Part shown: positions 1 to 7,870 of the stretch, piece after piece | Layout of the letters: every line of letters begins with the position of its first letter | Numbering within the stretch: the stretch's first letter is position 1 | NCBI RefSeq assembly: GCF_001443605.1 | Contig: NZ_CP013118.1 | Span: forward strand, 2,429,501-2,493,500 | Reading direction: 5' to 3' | DNA from: Salinivirga cyanobacteriivorans | Lineage (GTDB): Bacteria > Bacteroidota > Bacteroidia > Bacteroidales > Salinivirgaceae | Length of the DNA stretch: 64,000 nucleotides | Position numbers and translations under genes: made by a program | Notes under the pieces: model-generated | The model's input: only the letters and a program-made list of their open reading frames with translations | Database searches by the model: none | What the model was told of the DNA's origin: nothing

Positions 1-99
1 GCGGCAATAGATGCAAAAACAAAAAACACCGTAAAAAGAGATATAAGAAATGCACGCATGATTGTAGAGTTATTCAAATTTGTTGATGAACAAATTTAG
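1..99 (+). CDS. C-terminal end of an unidentified protein (partial)
   Basis: An open frame enters from the left edge and gives 32 residues ending in ...VDEQI before a TAG stop at 97-99. The tail is basic then amphipathic and looks helical. It is too short to assign to a family. The gene lies in the same direction as the DUF262 gene that starts about 500 bases later, but the long gap argues against one operon. It could also be a chance open frame, since only 33 codons are visible. Confidence 0.4.
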   Translation, partial: AAIDAKTKNTVKRDIRNARMIVELFKFVDEQI

Positions 100-593
100 A
101 AATAATTAAAAACAAATCGAAGTACATAGAGGAATTAATATGCTTTTACGCAAAAAAAGAAATTGAAAGGGTTGAACCACAAATGAAAAGAAAATCTATA
201 CCTCTAACTCAGGGGTTACTGAAATAAGCTAAAAAATATTTTGGGATATAAAACACTTTTAGAACTCAGAATAATAATCTCATAAAACCACAGTCTGCCA
301 TTTTTTAGTCAGGAATCAGACAGTTTGTTTTAAGGGTAATTATTCAAGGATAATCAAAAAATATGCCTATAGACAGCAAGTTTTTACCAAAGATAATAGC
401 TTCTCCTTTATCATTTTAATGCGTAGAAGGAGCTACGTACTTTAACATGATGAGTCAAAAACAAACACCCGATAACACCCTGTATAAAAACAAATTGGCA
501 AACCAAAAAAACGAACCATTTTTATTTGTAAGTTGATCCGTAAAAGTTTATCAAAGGATTTTTTTATCTTGTGCAAAACAAAATCAGTGCTTT
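100..593. other. Intergenic stretch with no gene seen
   Basis: About 494 AT-rich bases lie between the partial gene and the DUF262 gene. I found no open frame with coding character and no RNA gene. The only promoter-like feature is TATCTTGTG about 25 bases before the DUF262 start, a near but imperfect match to the Bacteroidota -7 element TAnnTTTG. Confidence 0.5.
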
Positions 594-1688
594 ATGAGGG
601 ACACCAATATTAAAATTGTAACCGACTGGACATTACCAACCCTGTTAGAAAAGCTGGAAAAAGGCGAAATAAAAATTCCACGTTTTCAGCGCGACTATAC
701 ATGGGAACGCCCTAAGGTAGTACTTTTACTAAATAGCATTTATTTACAATATCCAATTGGTACTTTTTTCTTATGGATTGCTCCGGAGAAATACAAAAAT
801 TTTATTCATACCACCGAAGATTTGCAAATACCCCAAAACAATACAGACGGCAATACGCAATTCATTTTAGATGGCCAGCAAAGAATACTATCGTTGTATA
901 TGGCTATGAAGGGTTTAAACAATAATAGCGGGAATTATGCACAAATCTGTTTTAATCCGGCAGCCGAAACATTCCGTGTACCGCGTCGCAAAAACGAAAA
1001 ATATGCTTTCCCGGCCTGGAAAATATTCGACGAACCTGCTTTTAATGAAATAGCGGAAAAACTTAAATCTGACTCAAAAAGAATTTATGACAGCTGGATC
1101 AATATCAGAGAGATATTGATGAATTATCCGGTAAGTGTTGTAAAAACCCTCAATTACGAGCTCGATGAAGTGGTTGAAATTTTTGAGCGCATCAACCAGG
1201 GTGGCAAACGACTCACGTCATTTGATTTGGTACACGCCACAACCTGGTCCACCGATTTTGATTTGAAAGAAAAGATTGAGGAGGTTAATAGCATTCAAAA
1301 GATTGAAAAAGCCGGCGGTCTCACAGAAAAAGTATTTACCCATGCCCTCGCTCTTAATGCTTTTGATGACTGTCGAAGTTCTTACCAGTTAAAATTAAAC
1401 CCGGAGTTGGCCAAAAACCTGTGGCACAAAACCCAAAACGCCATAAGCCGGGCAATAGACCTATTACATGATATGCGTATCACAACCGGTCTGGGCGCCT
1501 ATCAAATACATATCATAATTTTACAATATTACTTTTTTAGAACAGACCACACCTCAATGCCGGAAGATGCCCGCAAAAAAGTTGAAAAATGGTTTTGGGA
1601 CGCACGTTTTAGCAAACGTTTCAGTAAAAGCACTTATACAACAATAAAAGACGATGCGCAATGGATCATCGCTCTGGCCGGTGAATAA
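594..1688 (+). CDS. DUF262 domain protein (GmrSD N-domain type)
   Basis: The 364-residue protein carries the DUF262 signature. QRDYTW is at residues 32-37, DGQQR at 93-97, and FERINQGG near 196-203. The DUF262 fold is ParB/Srx-like. In GmrSD type IV restriction enzymes and BrxU it serves as the nucleotide-binding half, usually with a DUF1524 HNH nuclease half. Here only the DUF262 part is present: I see no HNH motif in the C-terminal third and no DUF1524 gene nearby. It stands alone, with about 500 bases upstream and 164 bases downstream free of genes. It may be a stand-alone defence protein, a remnant, or a DUF262 protein with a housekeeping role. Family assignment is firm; function is not. 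Confidence 0.85.
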   Translation: MRDTNIKIVTDWTLPTLLEKLEKGEIKIPRFQRDYTWERPKVVLLLNSIYLQYPIGTFFLWIAPEKYKNFIHTTEDLQIPQNNTDGNTQFILDGQQRILSLYMAMKGLNNNSGNYAQICFNPAAETFRVPRRKNEKYAFPAWKIFDEPAFNEIAEKLKSDSKRIYDSWINIREILMNYPVSVVKTLNYELDEVVEIFERINQGGKRLTSFDLVHATTWSTDFDLKEKIEEVNSIQKIEKAGGLTEKVFTHALALNAFDDCRSSYQLKLNPELAKNLWHKTQNAISRAIDLLHDMRITTGLGAYQIHIIILQYYFFRTDHTSMPEDARKKVEKWFWDARFSKRFSKSTYTTIKDDAQWIIALAGE

Positions 1689-1726
1689 TAACAGCACTTA
1701 AACCTTTACTTTAAGTTAAAATACAG

Positions 1727-1777
1727 GTCTCACTTTTCTGAGCCCTTTTTTAGGCCCTGTTTCCGGGAAAGTGAGAC
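1727..1777. repeat. Inverted repeat hairpin, 10-base arms
   Basis: The arms GTCTCACTTT (1727-1736) and AAAGTGAGAC (1768-1777) are exact reverse complements around a 31-base loop. There is no T-run after the right arm, so it does not look like a standard rho-independent terminator for the DUF262 gene. It may be a small MITE-like relic or a regulatory hairpin before the 1853 gene. Confidence 0.55.
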
Positions 1778-1852
1778 GACTATACTGTTTTTTGAGACCA
1801 TGAGCTATTGCAATTCTATTTGTTTTGTAGCGAACAATAAAATCGCTACTCT

Positions 1853-2539
1853 ATGAACAAAAAAGCAACAGGCACCATTTTTATCATTGCATTAATGATA
1901 TCCGGATGCACCTCAACAAAAATGGCCGATAAAAAATGGCAACCAACATACCGTATTCAAGCTGGAATAAACAAAGGCGGAATTGTGGAAAATACACAAT
2001 TCGAAAACTCGAAGGAGATACCAGTTGATGCTTACAGCGGTGCGACAAGCCTCGGGGCCAATGCAGGAGCACATATTTCGCTCCCTGTAGGAAAAAACAG
2101 TATTGAATCCGGTTTAGACCTCATGTTAAACCAACAGAAATTTGAATACCTCGACGAAGCAAACCAATATAAAGGAACAAGCCAAATAATGACCTACCAA
2201 ATAATGTTTCCGGTGGTATATAGCATTGGCTTTTTTAAAAATACTCTTCCCGGGGGGCTGTTTCAGGTTAAAGTTGGTTACCTGGCTCAGTTAAATTTTT
2301 TGCATCAGGTAAAAAAATCAGGATCCACCCCACAATATGACAATAATTTATATTCAGGAGGTTTCACCGCTGGTATAGCCAGCACGCCATTTAAACTAAA
2401 GAATGGAAATATGCTTGGTTTCTATTTTGATGTGTACCGCGGTGGCCAGGTTTATAAAGATTTTTACAACAAAACCAGTTATGAAGAACCCGGTTCAGCA
2501 TTTATAAAAACCGGCATCATATATCATTTTGGGAAATAA
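1853..2539 (+). CDS. Lipoprotein, probable outer-membrane beta-barrel domain
   Basis: The 228-residue product starts with a lipoprotein signal: basic MNKK, a hydrophobic stretch, then the lipobox ISGC with Cys near residue 19. The rest alternates glycine, aromatic and polar residues and ends in YHFGK, resembling small PorT/OmpA-like barrels of Bacteroidota. No enzymatic motif is visible. It begins a same-strand cluster: the next gene starts 11 bases after its stop, then 10 bases, then an 8-base overlap. Role unknown; it may help anchor or export the DUF6544 product. Confidence 0.7.
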   Translation: MNKKATGTIFIIALMISGCTSTKMADKKWQPTYRIQAGINKGGIVENTQFENSKEIPVDAYSGATSLGANAGAHISLPVGKNSIESGLDLMLNQQKFEYLDEANQYKGTSQIMTYQIMFPVVYSIGFFKNTLPGGLFQVKVGYLAQLNFLHQVKKSGSTPQYDNNLYSGGFTAGIASTPFKLKNGNMLGFYFDVYRGGQVYKDFYNKTSYEEPGSAFIKTGIIYHFGK

Positions 2540-2550
2540 AAACCAACATT

Positions 2551-3393
2551 ATGGACACGAAAAAAATAATAACAGGAATGTTTATAATATCAACAATTAT
2601 GGGATGTTCAATTCATAAAAAAGCCGCTAAAGAACGCGCAGAAATGCTTCAACAGCTACCGCAATCAGCACAAATAATTCGGGCAGCAGACCTCGAAAGG
2701 CTACCTCAACCAGTAAAGCAATGGCTTGCCAGTAGTGGTGTAGTTGGAAAAAAGCGCACCCAAACCGCTTTTGTTGAGCAAACACTACGAATGAAATTGA
2801 AACCAAATCAGGAAAAATGGTACCAGGGAAAGGCCAACCAAATATTTACGATATGGAAACCGGGATTCAACTGGATGATGAAAATGAAAATGTCTCCGGT
2901 TATGAATGTGAAAGCCCGGGATAAGTTTGCCAATGGCAATGGAGAAATGCACATCAAAATGAACAATATCATTACCATAGCCAAAGCACAGGGTCCAAAA
3001 ATCGATGAAGCATCGTTGCAACGATTTTTAGGTGAGATGGTGTGGTTTCCTTCGGCAGCTTTAAGTGATCATATAAACTGGGAAACTATAGACAGCACGT
3101 CGGCCAGGGCAACAATAACCATAAATGACATAGAGGCCTCCGGAACCTTTAACTTCAATACTCAGGGTGAAGTCGTAAGTTTCTCTGCCATGCGTTATAA
3201 AGATACCGATGCTGAAGCAAAAAGGCAACTTTGGATAAATACTATTGAAAAGATAGGTGTAATAAATGGCATCAGGGTTCCGGTGAAAACCAGCACAACC
3301 TGGAGACTGGATGATGGAGACTGGACATGGCTAAAACTGGAAATTACAGATATAAAACTGAACCCCGCTATAAAACAAATTACTAACCCTTAA
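2551..3393 (+). CDS. DUF6544 family lipoprotein
   Basis: The 280-residue protein has a lipobox TIMGC near residues 15-19, then the pattern typical of DUF6544: LPQPVKQWLASSGVVG, a TxFVEQTLRMKLKP stretch, a central region rich in K/M/F, and the MVWFPSAALSDHINWE motif. DUF6544 proteins have no established biochemical role. The lipoprotein signal places it in the envelope, unlike many family members that are multi-pass membrane or cytoplasmic. It is second in the 1853-4481 cluster. The assignment rests on motif resemblance. Confidence 0.7.
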   Translation: MDTKKIITGMFIISTIMGCSIHKKAAKERAEMLQQLPQSAQIIRAADLERLPQPVKQWLASSGVVGKKRTQTAFVEQTLRMKLKPNQEKWYQGKANQIFTIWKPGFNWMMKMKMSPVMNVKARDKFANGNGEMHIKMNNIITIAKAQGPKIDEASLQRFLGEMVWFPSAALSDHINWETIDSTSARATITINDIEASGTFNFNTQGEVVSFSAMRYKDTDAEAKRQLWINTIEKIGVINGIRVPVKTSTTWRLDDGDWTWLKLEITDIKLNPAIKQITNP

Positions 3394-3403
3394 AACCCCT
3401 GCA

Positions 3404-3898
3404 ATGAAAACAATAATAGTATATGCAACAAAGCATGGCACAACTGAGCAAATTGCCAAACTTATTGCAGAAAAGGCTGCACATAATACAGACATGGTGA
3501 ATTTAAAAAAAGAGAAAAAGGTTGACTTACACCCCTATGATCAAATAATTATAGGCGGATCTATCCATGCCGGCACCATACAAAAATCCCTACGCAAGTT
3601 CATTGAAGGCAGCATGCCACAGTTATTACAAAAGCGTATCGCTCTTTTTTTGTCTTGCATGTACGACCAAAAAGCACAGGAACAGTTTGATACAGTCTTT
3701 CCTGAAATTTTACGTACTCATGCACAAAGCAAACAACTAACAGGCGGTGAATTTCGCTTCGATAAAATGAATTTTTTAGAACGGGCAATTGTAAAAAAAG
3801 TTGCTGGAATAGGCCAAAGCATAAGCAATATAAACCACGATGCAATTGAAAGGCTTTTGGAAGAGATGAACCTAAAAACAGCAAAATTAAATGAATAA
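3404..3898 (+). CDS. Flavodoxin-domain protein, HemG-like
   Basis: The 164-residue protein opens with KTIIVYATKHGTTEQIA, an FMN phosphate-binding loop (residues 9-14). IIIGGSIHAGTIQKSLRKFI and the later FLSCMYDQ stretch match the flavodoxin_5 family that includes HemG, the menaquinone-dependent protoporphyrinogen oxidase. Its length is close to HemG. No haem biosynthesis genes are adjacent, so haem synthesis is only one option; a general electron-transfer or quinone-linked role is also possible. It overlaps the next gene by 8 bases, which suggests translational coupling. Confidence 0.75.
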   Translation: MKTIIVYATKHGTTEQIAKLIAEKAAHNTDMVNLKKEKKVDLHPYDQIIIGGSIHAGTIQKSLRKFIEGSMPQLLQKRIALFLSCMYDQKAQEQFDTVFPEILRTHAQSKQLTGGEFRFDKMNFLERAIVKKVAGIGQSISNINHDAIERLLEEMNLKTAKLNE

Positions 3899-4481
3899 AG
3901 TTATTCAAAACACAACCTTAGGATTGGTTCTGGTAATGTTGATTTGCGGAGGCAGGGTTTGGTCACAAGAGCAATCCCTTTCGAAACCTGTTGTTTACAA
4001 AAATTCTGTAGAAACCAGCCCCATTTCTCCATTTTTACAGATGGCAAAAAAAGGGATTTGGGGTATAAAGTACGAATATGCATTTTCACCTAAAGATGAA
4101 ATAAAATTAGGTCTGGCTTACATGAACCTGCACTTTGATGAAGGGACTACCAATTCACCTGGTCTTATAATTGGTTACAGGAGATTCGTTTGGGAAGAAC
4201 TCTATGTTGAATATGAATTGTGGCCCGCATATGACGAGTTTTATGAAAAAAACGAGTCTAAATATTACAAAAGTTTTGATTTGTGGAATGAATTCCGGGT
4301 TGGCTATCAGATAAACTTTACCATAAAAGAGATACCGCTTTTCGTGAATATTGCATGTCCATTTGGATTTGGGTTATATAGCTCCAACAAACCCGATAGT
4401 TTTTATGATCGCATGAACCAAAGCTTTAATGAGAAATATTTTTTTCAATTCCCCCTGATATTTGCAGGGTTTAAGTTTTGA
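3891..4481 (+). CDS. Hypothetical exported protein, barrel-like
   Basis: The 196-residue product begins with a Sec signal peptide ending in GGRVWSQ near residue 26. The mature part is rich in Tyr, Trp and Phe in alternating strands (GIKYEYAFSPKDEIKLGLAYM, IIGYRRFVWEELYVEYELWP) and ends FAGFKF, a C-terminal aromatic typical of outer-membrane barrels. No family name can be given. Its ATG lies within the last codons of the flavodoxin gene, so it is probably co-translated with it. It closes the cluster; convergent genes lie beyond 4717. Confidence 0.65.
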   Translation: MNKVIQNTTLGLVLVMLICGGRVWSQEQSLSKPVVYKNSVETSPISPFLQMAKKGIWGIKYEYAFSPKDEIKLGLAYMNLHFDEGTTNSPGLIIGYRRFVWEELYVEYELWPAYDEFYEKNESKYYKSFDLWNEFRVGYQINFTIKEIPLFVNIACPFGFGLYSSNKPDSFYDRMNQSFNEKYFFQFPLIFAGFKF

Positions 4482-4534
4482 TAATAATATAAGCATAATA
4501 TCGCACCACCATAACCCTTAAATAAAAATGAGAA

Positions 4535-4622
4535 GAGGGTGTCTAAAAAGTCAAAAGTCGTCGTAATTCCGGGTAGGTACCTTCGTTTGGAATAACGGTT
4601 TCAAACCCTTTTAGACACCCTC
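4535..4622. repeat. 88-bp element with terminal inverted repeats
   Basis: GAGGGTGTCTAAAA at 4535-4548 is exactly repeated inverted as TTTTAGACACCCTC at 4609-4622, and an inner ATTCC/GGAAT pair extends the fold. The ends resemble transposon termini, but there is no room for a transposase and no clear target duplication. It sits between convergent genes and lacks a T-run on either strand, so a MITE-like relic fits better than a terminator. Confidence 0.6.
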
Positions 4623-4716
4623 AGCCTATTCGATGGTTTTGTTAATGAATACTTCGTGATTTAAGAAATCTGCTAATTCCTTTTAGCTCGTGATATAATA
4701 GCCTGTTTCTGTTTTC

Positions 4717-5397
4717 TCACCGTTTTCTGAAATAAATATTACCACTCACGGTATTTAATTTCAGGGTAGCACCTCCATTATTTATTATACTTGAGACACT
4801 TGAAGGTAAATAACTAAACTTTTTTTGAGGTTGTGTCCGGATATCAAAATCGGAATACATTTTCCCTGAAACGGTGTTGAGTTCCAGATCAGCACCTGTG
4901 TTTCTATCCCAACTTACATCAATATCGCCACTCACGGTCTTTACCAGGAGTTTAGCATTCATTCCATTTGATTCAATATCTCCGCCAATGGTTTCTAAAC
5001 TAACGGGGATGTCCTTTGGAAGATAAACTATAACTTCCATATCAATGGAAACATGTTTGTGTTTGTTTATAACTATATTTTCGTTTTGGTCTTTTTTAAT
5101 GATAGTTTCTCCTATATCTTCCAGATCCCAAATGTTTGATTTTATTTCAAGAGTCTGTCCGTAACGCTTTGTTTTCAAATCAAACTTATCATTATCTTTT
5201 CCATCGTTAATATTGACAGTCACAACTACTTTAACACTTGATTGATTCCAGGCTTCGAGCATGATGTTATCGGTAAAACTGAATTCGAGTTTCAATTCTT
5301 CAGCAGCATTTAGAGATTCCGTTTTCTCGAACGTGCGCTGTGCAGATAGATTTAAAAACAAAAATAAGCCTGCTAATAAAAAAATAAATGGTTTCAT
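4717..5397 (-). CDS. Exported DUF4097 family beta-strand repeat protein
   Basis: The start is placed at 5397, where MKPFIFLLAGLFLFLNLSAQ gives a clean signal peptide; an earlier in-frame start would put 20 odd residues before it. The mature part shows the DUF4097 pattern of repeated short strands: LETIGGDIES, VKTVSGDIDVS, LELNTVSGKMYSDF and LKLNTVSGNIYFRKR. These proteins form beta-helix-like envelope proteins often encoded beside ECF sigma/anti-sigma pairs. It is last in the operon running from 7583 leftwards and is paralogous in architecture to its upstream neighbour. Molecular role is unknown. Confidence 0.75.
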   Translation of the reverse strand: MKPFIFLLAGLFLFLNLSAQRTFEKTESLNAAEELKLEFSFTDNIMLEAWNQSSVKVVVTVNINDGKDNDKFDLKTKRYGQTLEIKSNIWDLEDIGETIIKKDQNENIVINKHKHVSIDMEVIVYLPKDIPVSLETIGGDIESNGMNAKLLVKTVSGDIDVSWDRNTGADLELNTVSGKMYSDFDIRTQPQKKFSYLPSSVSSIINNGGATLKLNTVSGNIYFRKR

Positions 5398-5428
5398 AAT
5401 CAATGGTTTTAAGGGGTTTGAGGGGCTT

Positions 5429-6229
5429 TTATTTTTTCCGGAGATAAATATTGTCATTAAAAGCTTTAAGAATCATTTCCACACCTCCTTTATTAATGGT
5501 TCCGGTGAGGTTACTGCCGCCAACAAAAACAAAATCAAATCTTTTATCATTTTCATTCTCTTCAATTTCGAGACCGAAATCGGAATAAATGTTTCCGTTC
5601 ATGCTGCTCAAAACCAAATTTGCAGGTGTTTGGGCAGGCATCGTAATATCGATTTCGCCATTAAAAGCGGTAACGGTTATTGGTGCATCCTGGCTAACCT
5701 GTCCAAACTGGATACTAATATTCCCGTTCATGGAATTAATCGTTAATGGACCTGTTACATTATTTAACCGGATGTCGTCGTTCATGGTTTTTATTTCTAG
5801 GTCGGAACTGAAGTCTTTTACCTGAAGACCTTCACTGCCCCAGGGAATTTCATTTTTTATTTTAACCGACATCCCTTTGGGCACACGGAAATCATAGATT
5901 ACATTTCCCGAGGGCTTTTCTACGCCTGTAAAAGATACATTGTCGCCATGCGCAGCCATCATAAGGCCAATTTTGGTATTATCTTCACCATGGCTGTTAA
6001 TTTGCTTCAGTCCTTTTGCTTTTTCAGGGACAGGTTCTTTTTCGTAACCTTCGACAATAATATCAATTTTGTTTCCTGAAGTCTCAGTAAGTTTAATTTG
6101 GGCAGGTAAATGCTGAATGGTTACCGATGTTGCAGTACCTTTTTCGTAAGAAAATTTTTGTGCCATGGCAAATTTACCTGACAAAACCAGGGCGATTGCC
6201 AACGAGAAAATTACACTTAATGTTTTCAT
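5429..6229 (-). CDS. Exported DUF4097 family beta-strand repeat protein
   Basis: The 266-residue protein has a signal peptide ending KFAMAQ at residue 24. It then carries the same repeated strand motif as the next gene: IKTMNDDIRLNNVTG, LTINSMNGNISIQFG, VTAFNGEIDITMP, LVLSSMNGNIYSDFG and a terminal KAFNDNIYLRKK. The shared ending (xxNIYxRK) with the 4717-5397 product suggests tandem duplication and divergence. It sits 30 bases after the anti-sigma gene, so it is probably an operon member and perhaps an envelope stress effector. No enzymatic motif is visible. Confidence 0.75.
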   Translation of the reverse strand: MKTLSVIFSLAIALVLSGKFAMAQKFSYEKGTATSVTIQHLPAQIKLTETSGNKIDIIVEGYEKEPVPEKAKGLKQINSHGEDNTKIGLMMAAHGDNVSFTGVEKPSGNVIYDFRVPKGMSVKIKNEIPWGSEGLQVKDFSSDLEIKTMNDDIRLNNVTGPLTINSMNGNISIQFGQVSQDAPITVTAFNGEIDITMPAQTPANLVLSSMNGNIYSDFGLEIEENENDKRFDFVFVGGSNLTGTINKGGVEMILKAFNDNIYLRKK

Positions 6230-6259
6230 AATAATTGGGTTTTAATGATTAATAACGTT

Positions 6260-7042
6260 TTACAAAGCCACAGATAATCCTTGTTGAGCTTGTTTTTTTA
6301 CTTCATTGTTTATTTGGTCCTTATGAATTATATCTTCGAGTGCTGGTTTAACTTCTGGTTCTTTAAAAGTAACGAGCAAATTAATCAGCGTAATTTGTAA
6401 TATGGGGTCAGTTTGTTGCTCAAGTGAGGCTATAAGCGCCTTTCTAACTTTTGATTGATTTTTATATTGGCTTAAAGCATAGATTGCAGCCATGCGCACA
6501 TTTGTGTTCTCATCATTATTCATGGTATTGATTAAAACATCCAACATTTTTTCATTTGGAGCGGCTTCCGTATTAATTTGGTTAATAGCCTTAATTCGCT
6601 GGCTTGCCGTGGGTTTGTCCAAAGAAACATATTGAACCCGCCTGTTTAGTTCTTCTACACGCTGATTCAGGTGTGCGAGCTGTTGCTGCTCCCCTGACTT
6701 ACTTTTTAAAAACCAACCTATAGCGATACCAACACCCACAAGCAACACCACCTGTGCTGCAAGGGACCATACCTGTTTTAAGGAATACTGCCTTTTTTGC
6801 TCGTGTGTAGAAACTTGTTGTTTTTCTTGCTGAAGCATTTGATAAAAATCCGACCTTAACGAATCTGGTGGTTGATATGAGGGGGCCTCATCGATTTTAT
6901 CAAGCATTATGCGGGTTTCATCCAACGCAATCTTACATGCTTCACATTTTGACAAATGGACATTAATTGCTTTTTTTGTTCGATCATCCAAATCACCTGT
7001 CAGATAATCAACTAAATGGCATGTTACTTTTTCACAGTTCAT
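6260..7042 (-). CDS. Anti-sigma factor: zinc finger, membrane helix, HEAT-like repeats
   Basis: The start is taken at 7042 (MNCEK), giving 260 residues and an 11-base overlap with the sigma factor gene. The N-terminus has an HC2-type anti-sigma zinc finger: C8, H29, C33 and C36. A membrane helix spans about 91-112, then a short coiled coil to about 136. The C-terminal 100 residues resemble HEAT repeats (MDVLINTMNNDENTNVRMAAIYALSQY-like units), probably in the periplasm. The finger would hold the ECF sigma factor at the membrane. The HEAT-type sensor end is unusual for this class, where short or non-repeat tails are common. Confidence 0.85.
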   Translation of the reverse strand: MNCEKVTCHLVDYLTGDLDDRTKKAINVHLSKCEACKIALDETRIMLDKIDEAPSYQPPDSLRSDFYQMLQQEKQQVSTHEQKRQYSLKQVWSLAAQVVLLVGVGIAIGWFLKSKSGEQQQLAHLNQRVEELNRRVQYVSLDKPTASQRIKAINQINTEAAPNEKMLDVLINTMNNDENTNVRMAAIYALSQYKNQSKVRKALIASLEQQTDPILQITLINLLVTFKEPEVKPALEDIIHKDQINNEVKKQAQQGLSVAL

Positions 7043-7583
7043 TCTCAAATAATTTTTTATGTTCAAAATAAGCCACACGTAAATTTTTAATTGCCCTATG
7101 AACTTTTACTTTAACTGATGATATTGAATCTCCTGTAATACACGATATTTCTTTATATTGTAGTTTTTGAAATCGGGCCAGTTCAATTATCTCTTTTTGT
7201 TCTTTGGGCAGTGCGTTCAATGCTTTAAATAAAACGGTATCCTGTTCAACCTGAGAAATCATATTTTCTACAGGTTCGTCAGGGCTTTCCTCAAGTTCGG
7301 AGAACTTTGGGTGATTCTGAAAATATTGATTCAGCGTATTTCTGGCTATTTGAAAAAGCCAGGCTCGAAACTTACCGCTACCTTTATAAGATTTACGGTA
7401 CTTTATTATTCGCTGAAATACATTTTGTACCAAATCTTCGCTTGTGGCCTTACAGTGACACATGCGCAAGTAAAAATTAAATAACTGTACATGGTATTTC
7501 TCAAAGAGCGGCGCCAATGCATCAAGGTTTCCATCACGGACATTGGTCATTAATTGCTCATCAGTTAATTTGTCTAAATGCAT
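7032..7583 (-). CDS. ECF-type RNA polymerase sigma factor
   Basis: The 183-residue protein has a sigma2 region (FEKYHVQLFNFYLRMC, then ATSEDLVQNVFQRIIKYR and GKFRAWLFQIARN) and a sigma4 region (LPKEQKEIIELARFQKLQYKEIS, then SVKVKVHRAIKNLR). This is the normal ECF layout and length. It is first in an operon with its anti-sigma factor and two DUF4097 proteins. On the minus strand a GTAACC hexamer (7626-7631) lies about 43 bases before the start; such motifs occur in ECF-controlled promoters, so autoregulation is possible but unproven. Confidence 0.93.
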   Translation of the reverse strand: MHLDKLTDEQLMTNVRDGNLDALAPLFEKYHVQLFNFYLRMCHCKATSEDLVQNVFQRIIKYRKSYKGSGKFRAWLFQIARNTLNQYFQNHPKFSELEESPDEPVENMISQVEQDTVLFKALNALPKEQKEIIELARFQKLQYKEISCITGDSISSVKVKVHRAIKNLRVAYFEHKKLFENEL

Positions 7584-7824
7584 ACTTTAAGGATTGCTAT
7601 AATGGATATTGCAAAAAACCATTTTGGTTACAATAAAATTACAGTTTTTTCTTAAGTCATTAAGAAACAATCCATCAAATAGCATTTATTCTTTTTTAAT
7701 TAGCTACAATAAACAATCGACAATTATCCAGAATAAAGTACTAAATATTTTACCGTCGAATTGTGAGGCAACTAAATGAACTTTTTAAGTGTTTTTACTT
7801 ATAATTTATTTCACAAATTAATAC

Positions 7825-7832
7825 TAGATTTG
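7825..7832 (+). promoter_or_regulatory. Bacteroidota -7 element (TAGATTTG)
   Basis: An exact match to TAnnTTTG lies 38 bases before the histidine kinase start, in an otherwise gene-free gap. No clear -33 TTG at the usual spacing was seen, so support is the -7 match and position only. Confidence 0.5.
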
Positions 7833-7870
7833 GAAATAGTTTTACCAACTGAAAACTTAAACCAACCGCT

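Noticed and set aside
1-1688. Defence island at the left edge
   Set aside because: Only one DUF262 gene supports it. No methylase, helicase, nuclease or other defence gene is visible in the first 7 kb.
4535-4622. Terminator for the convergent genes at 4481 and 4717
   Set aside because: The stem is strong, but the loop is long and neither strand has a T-run after it.
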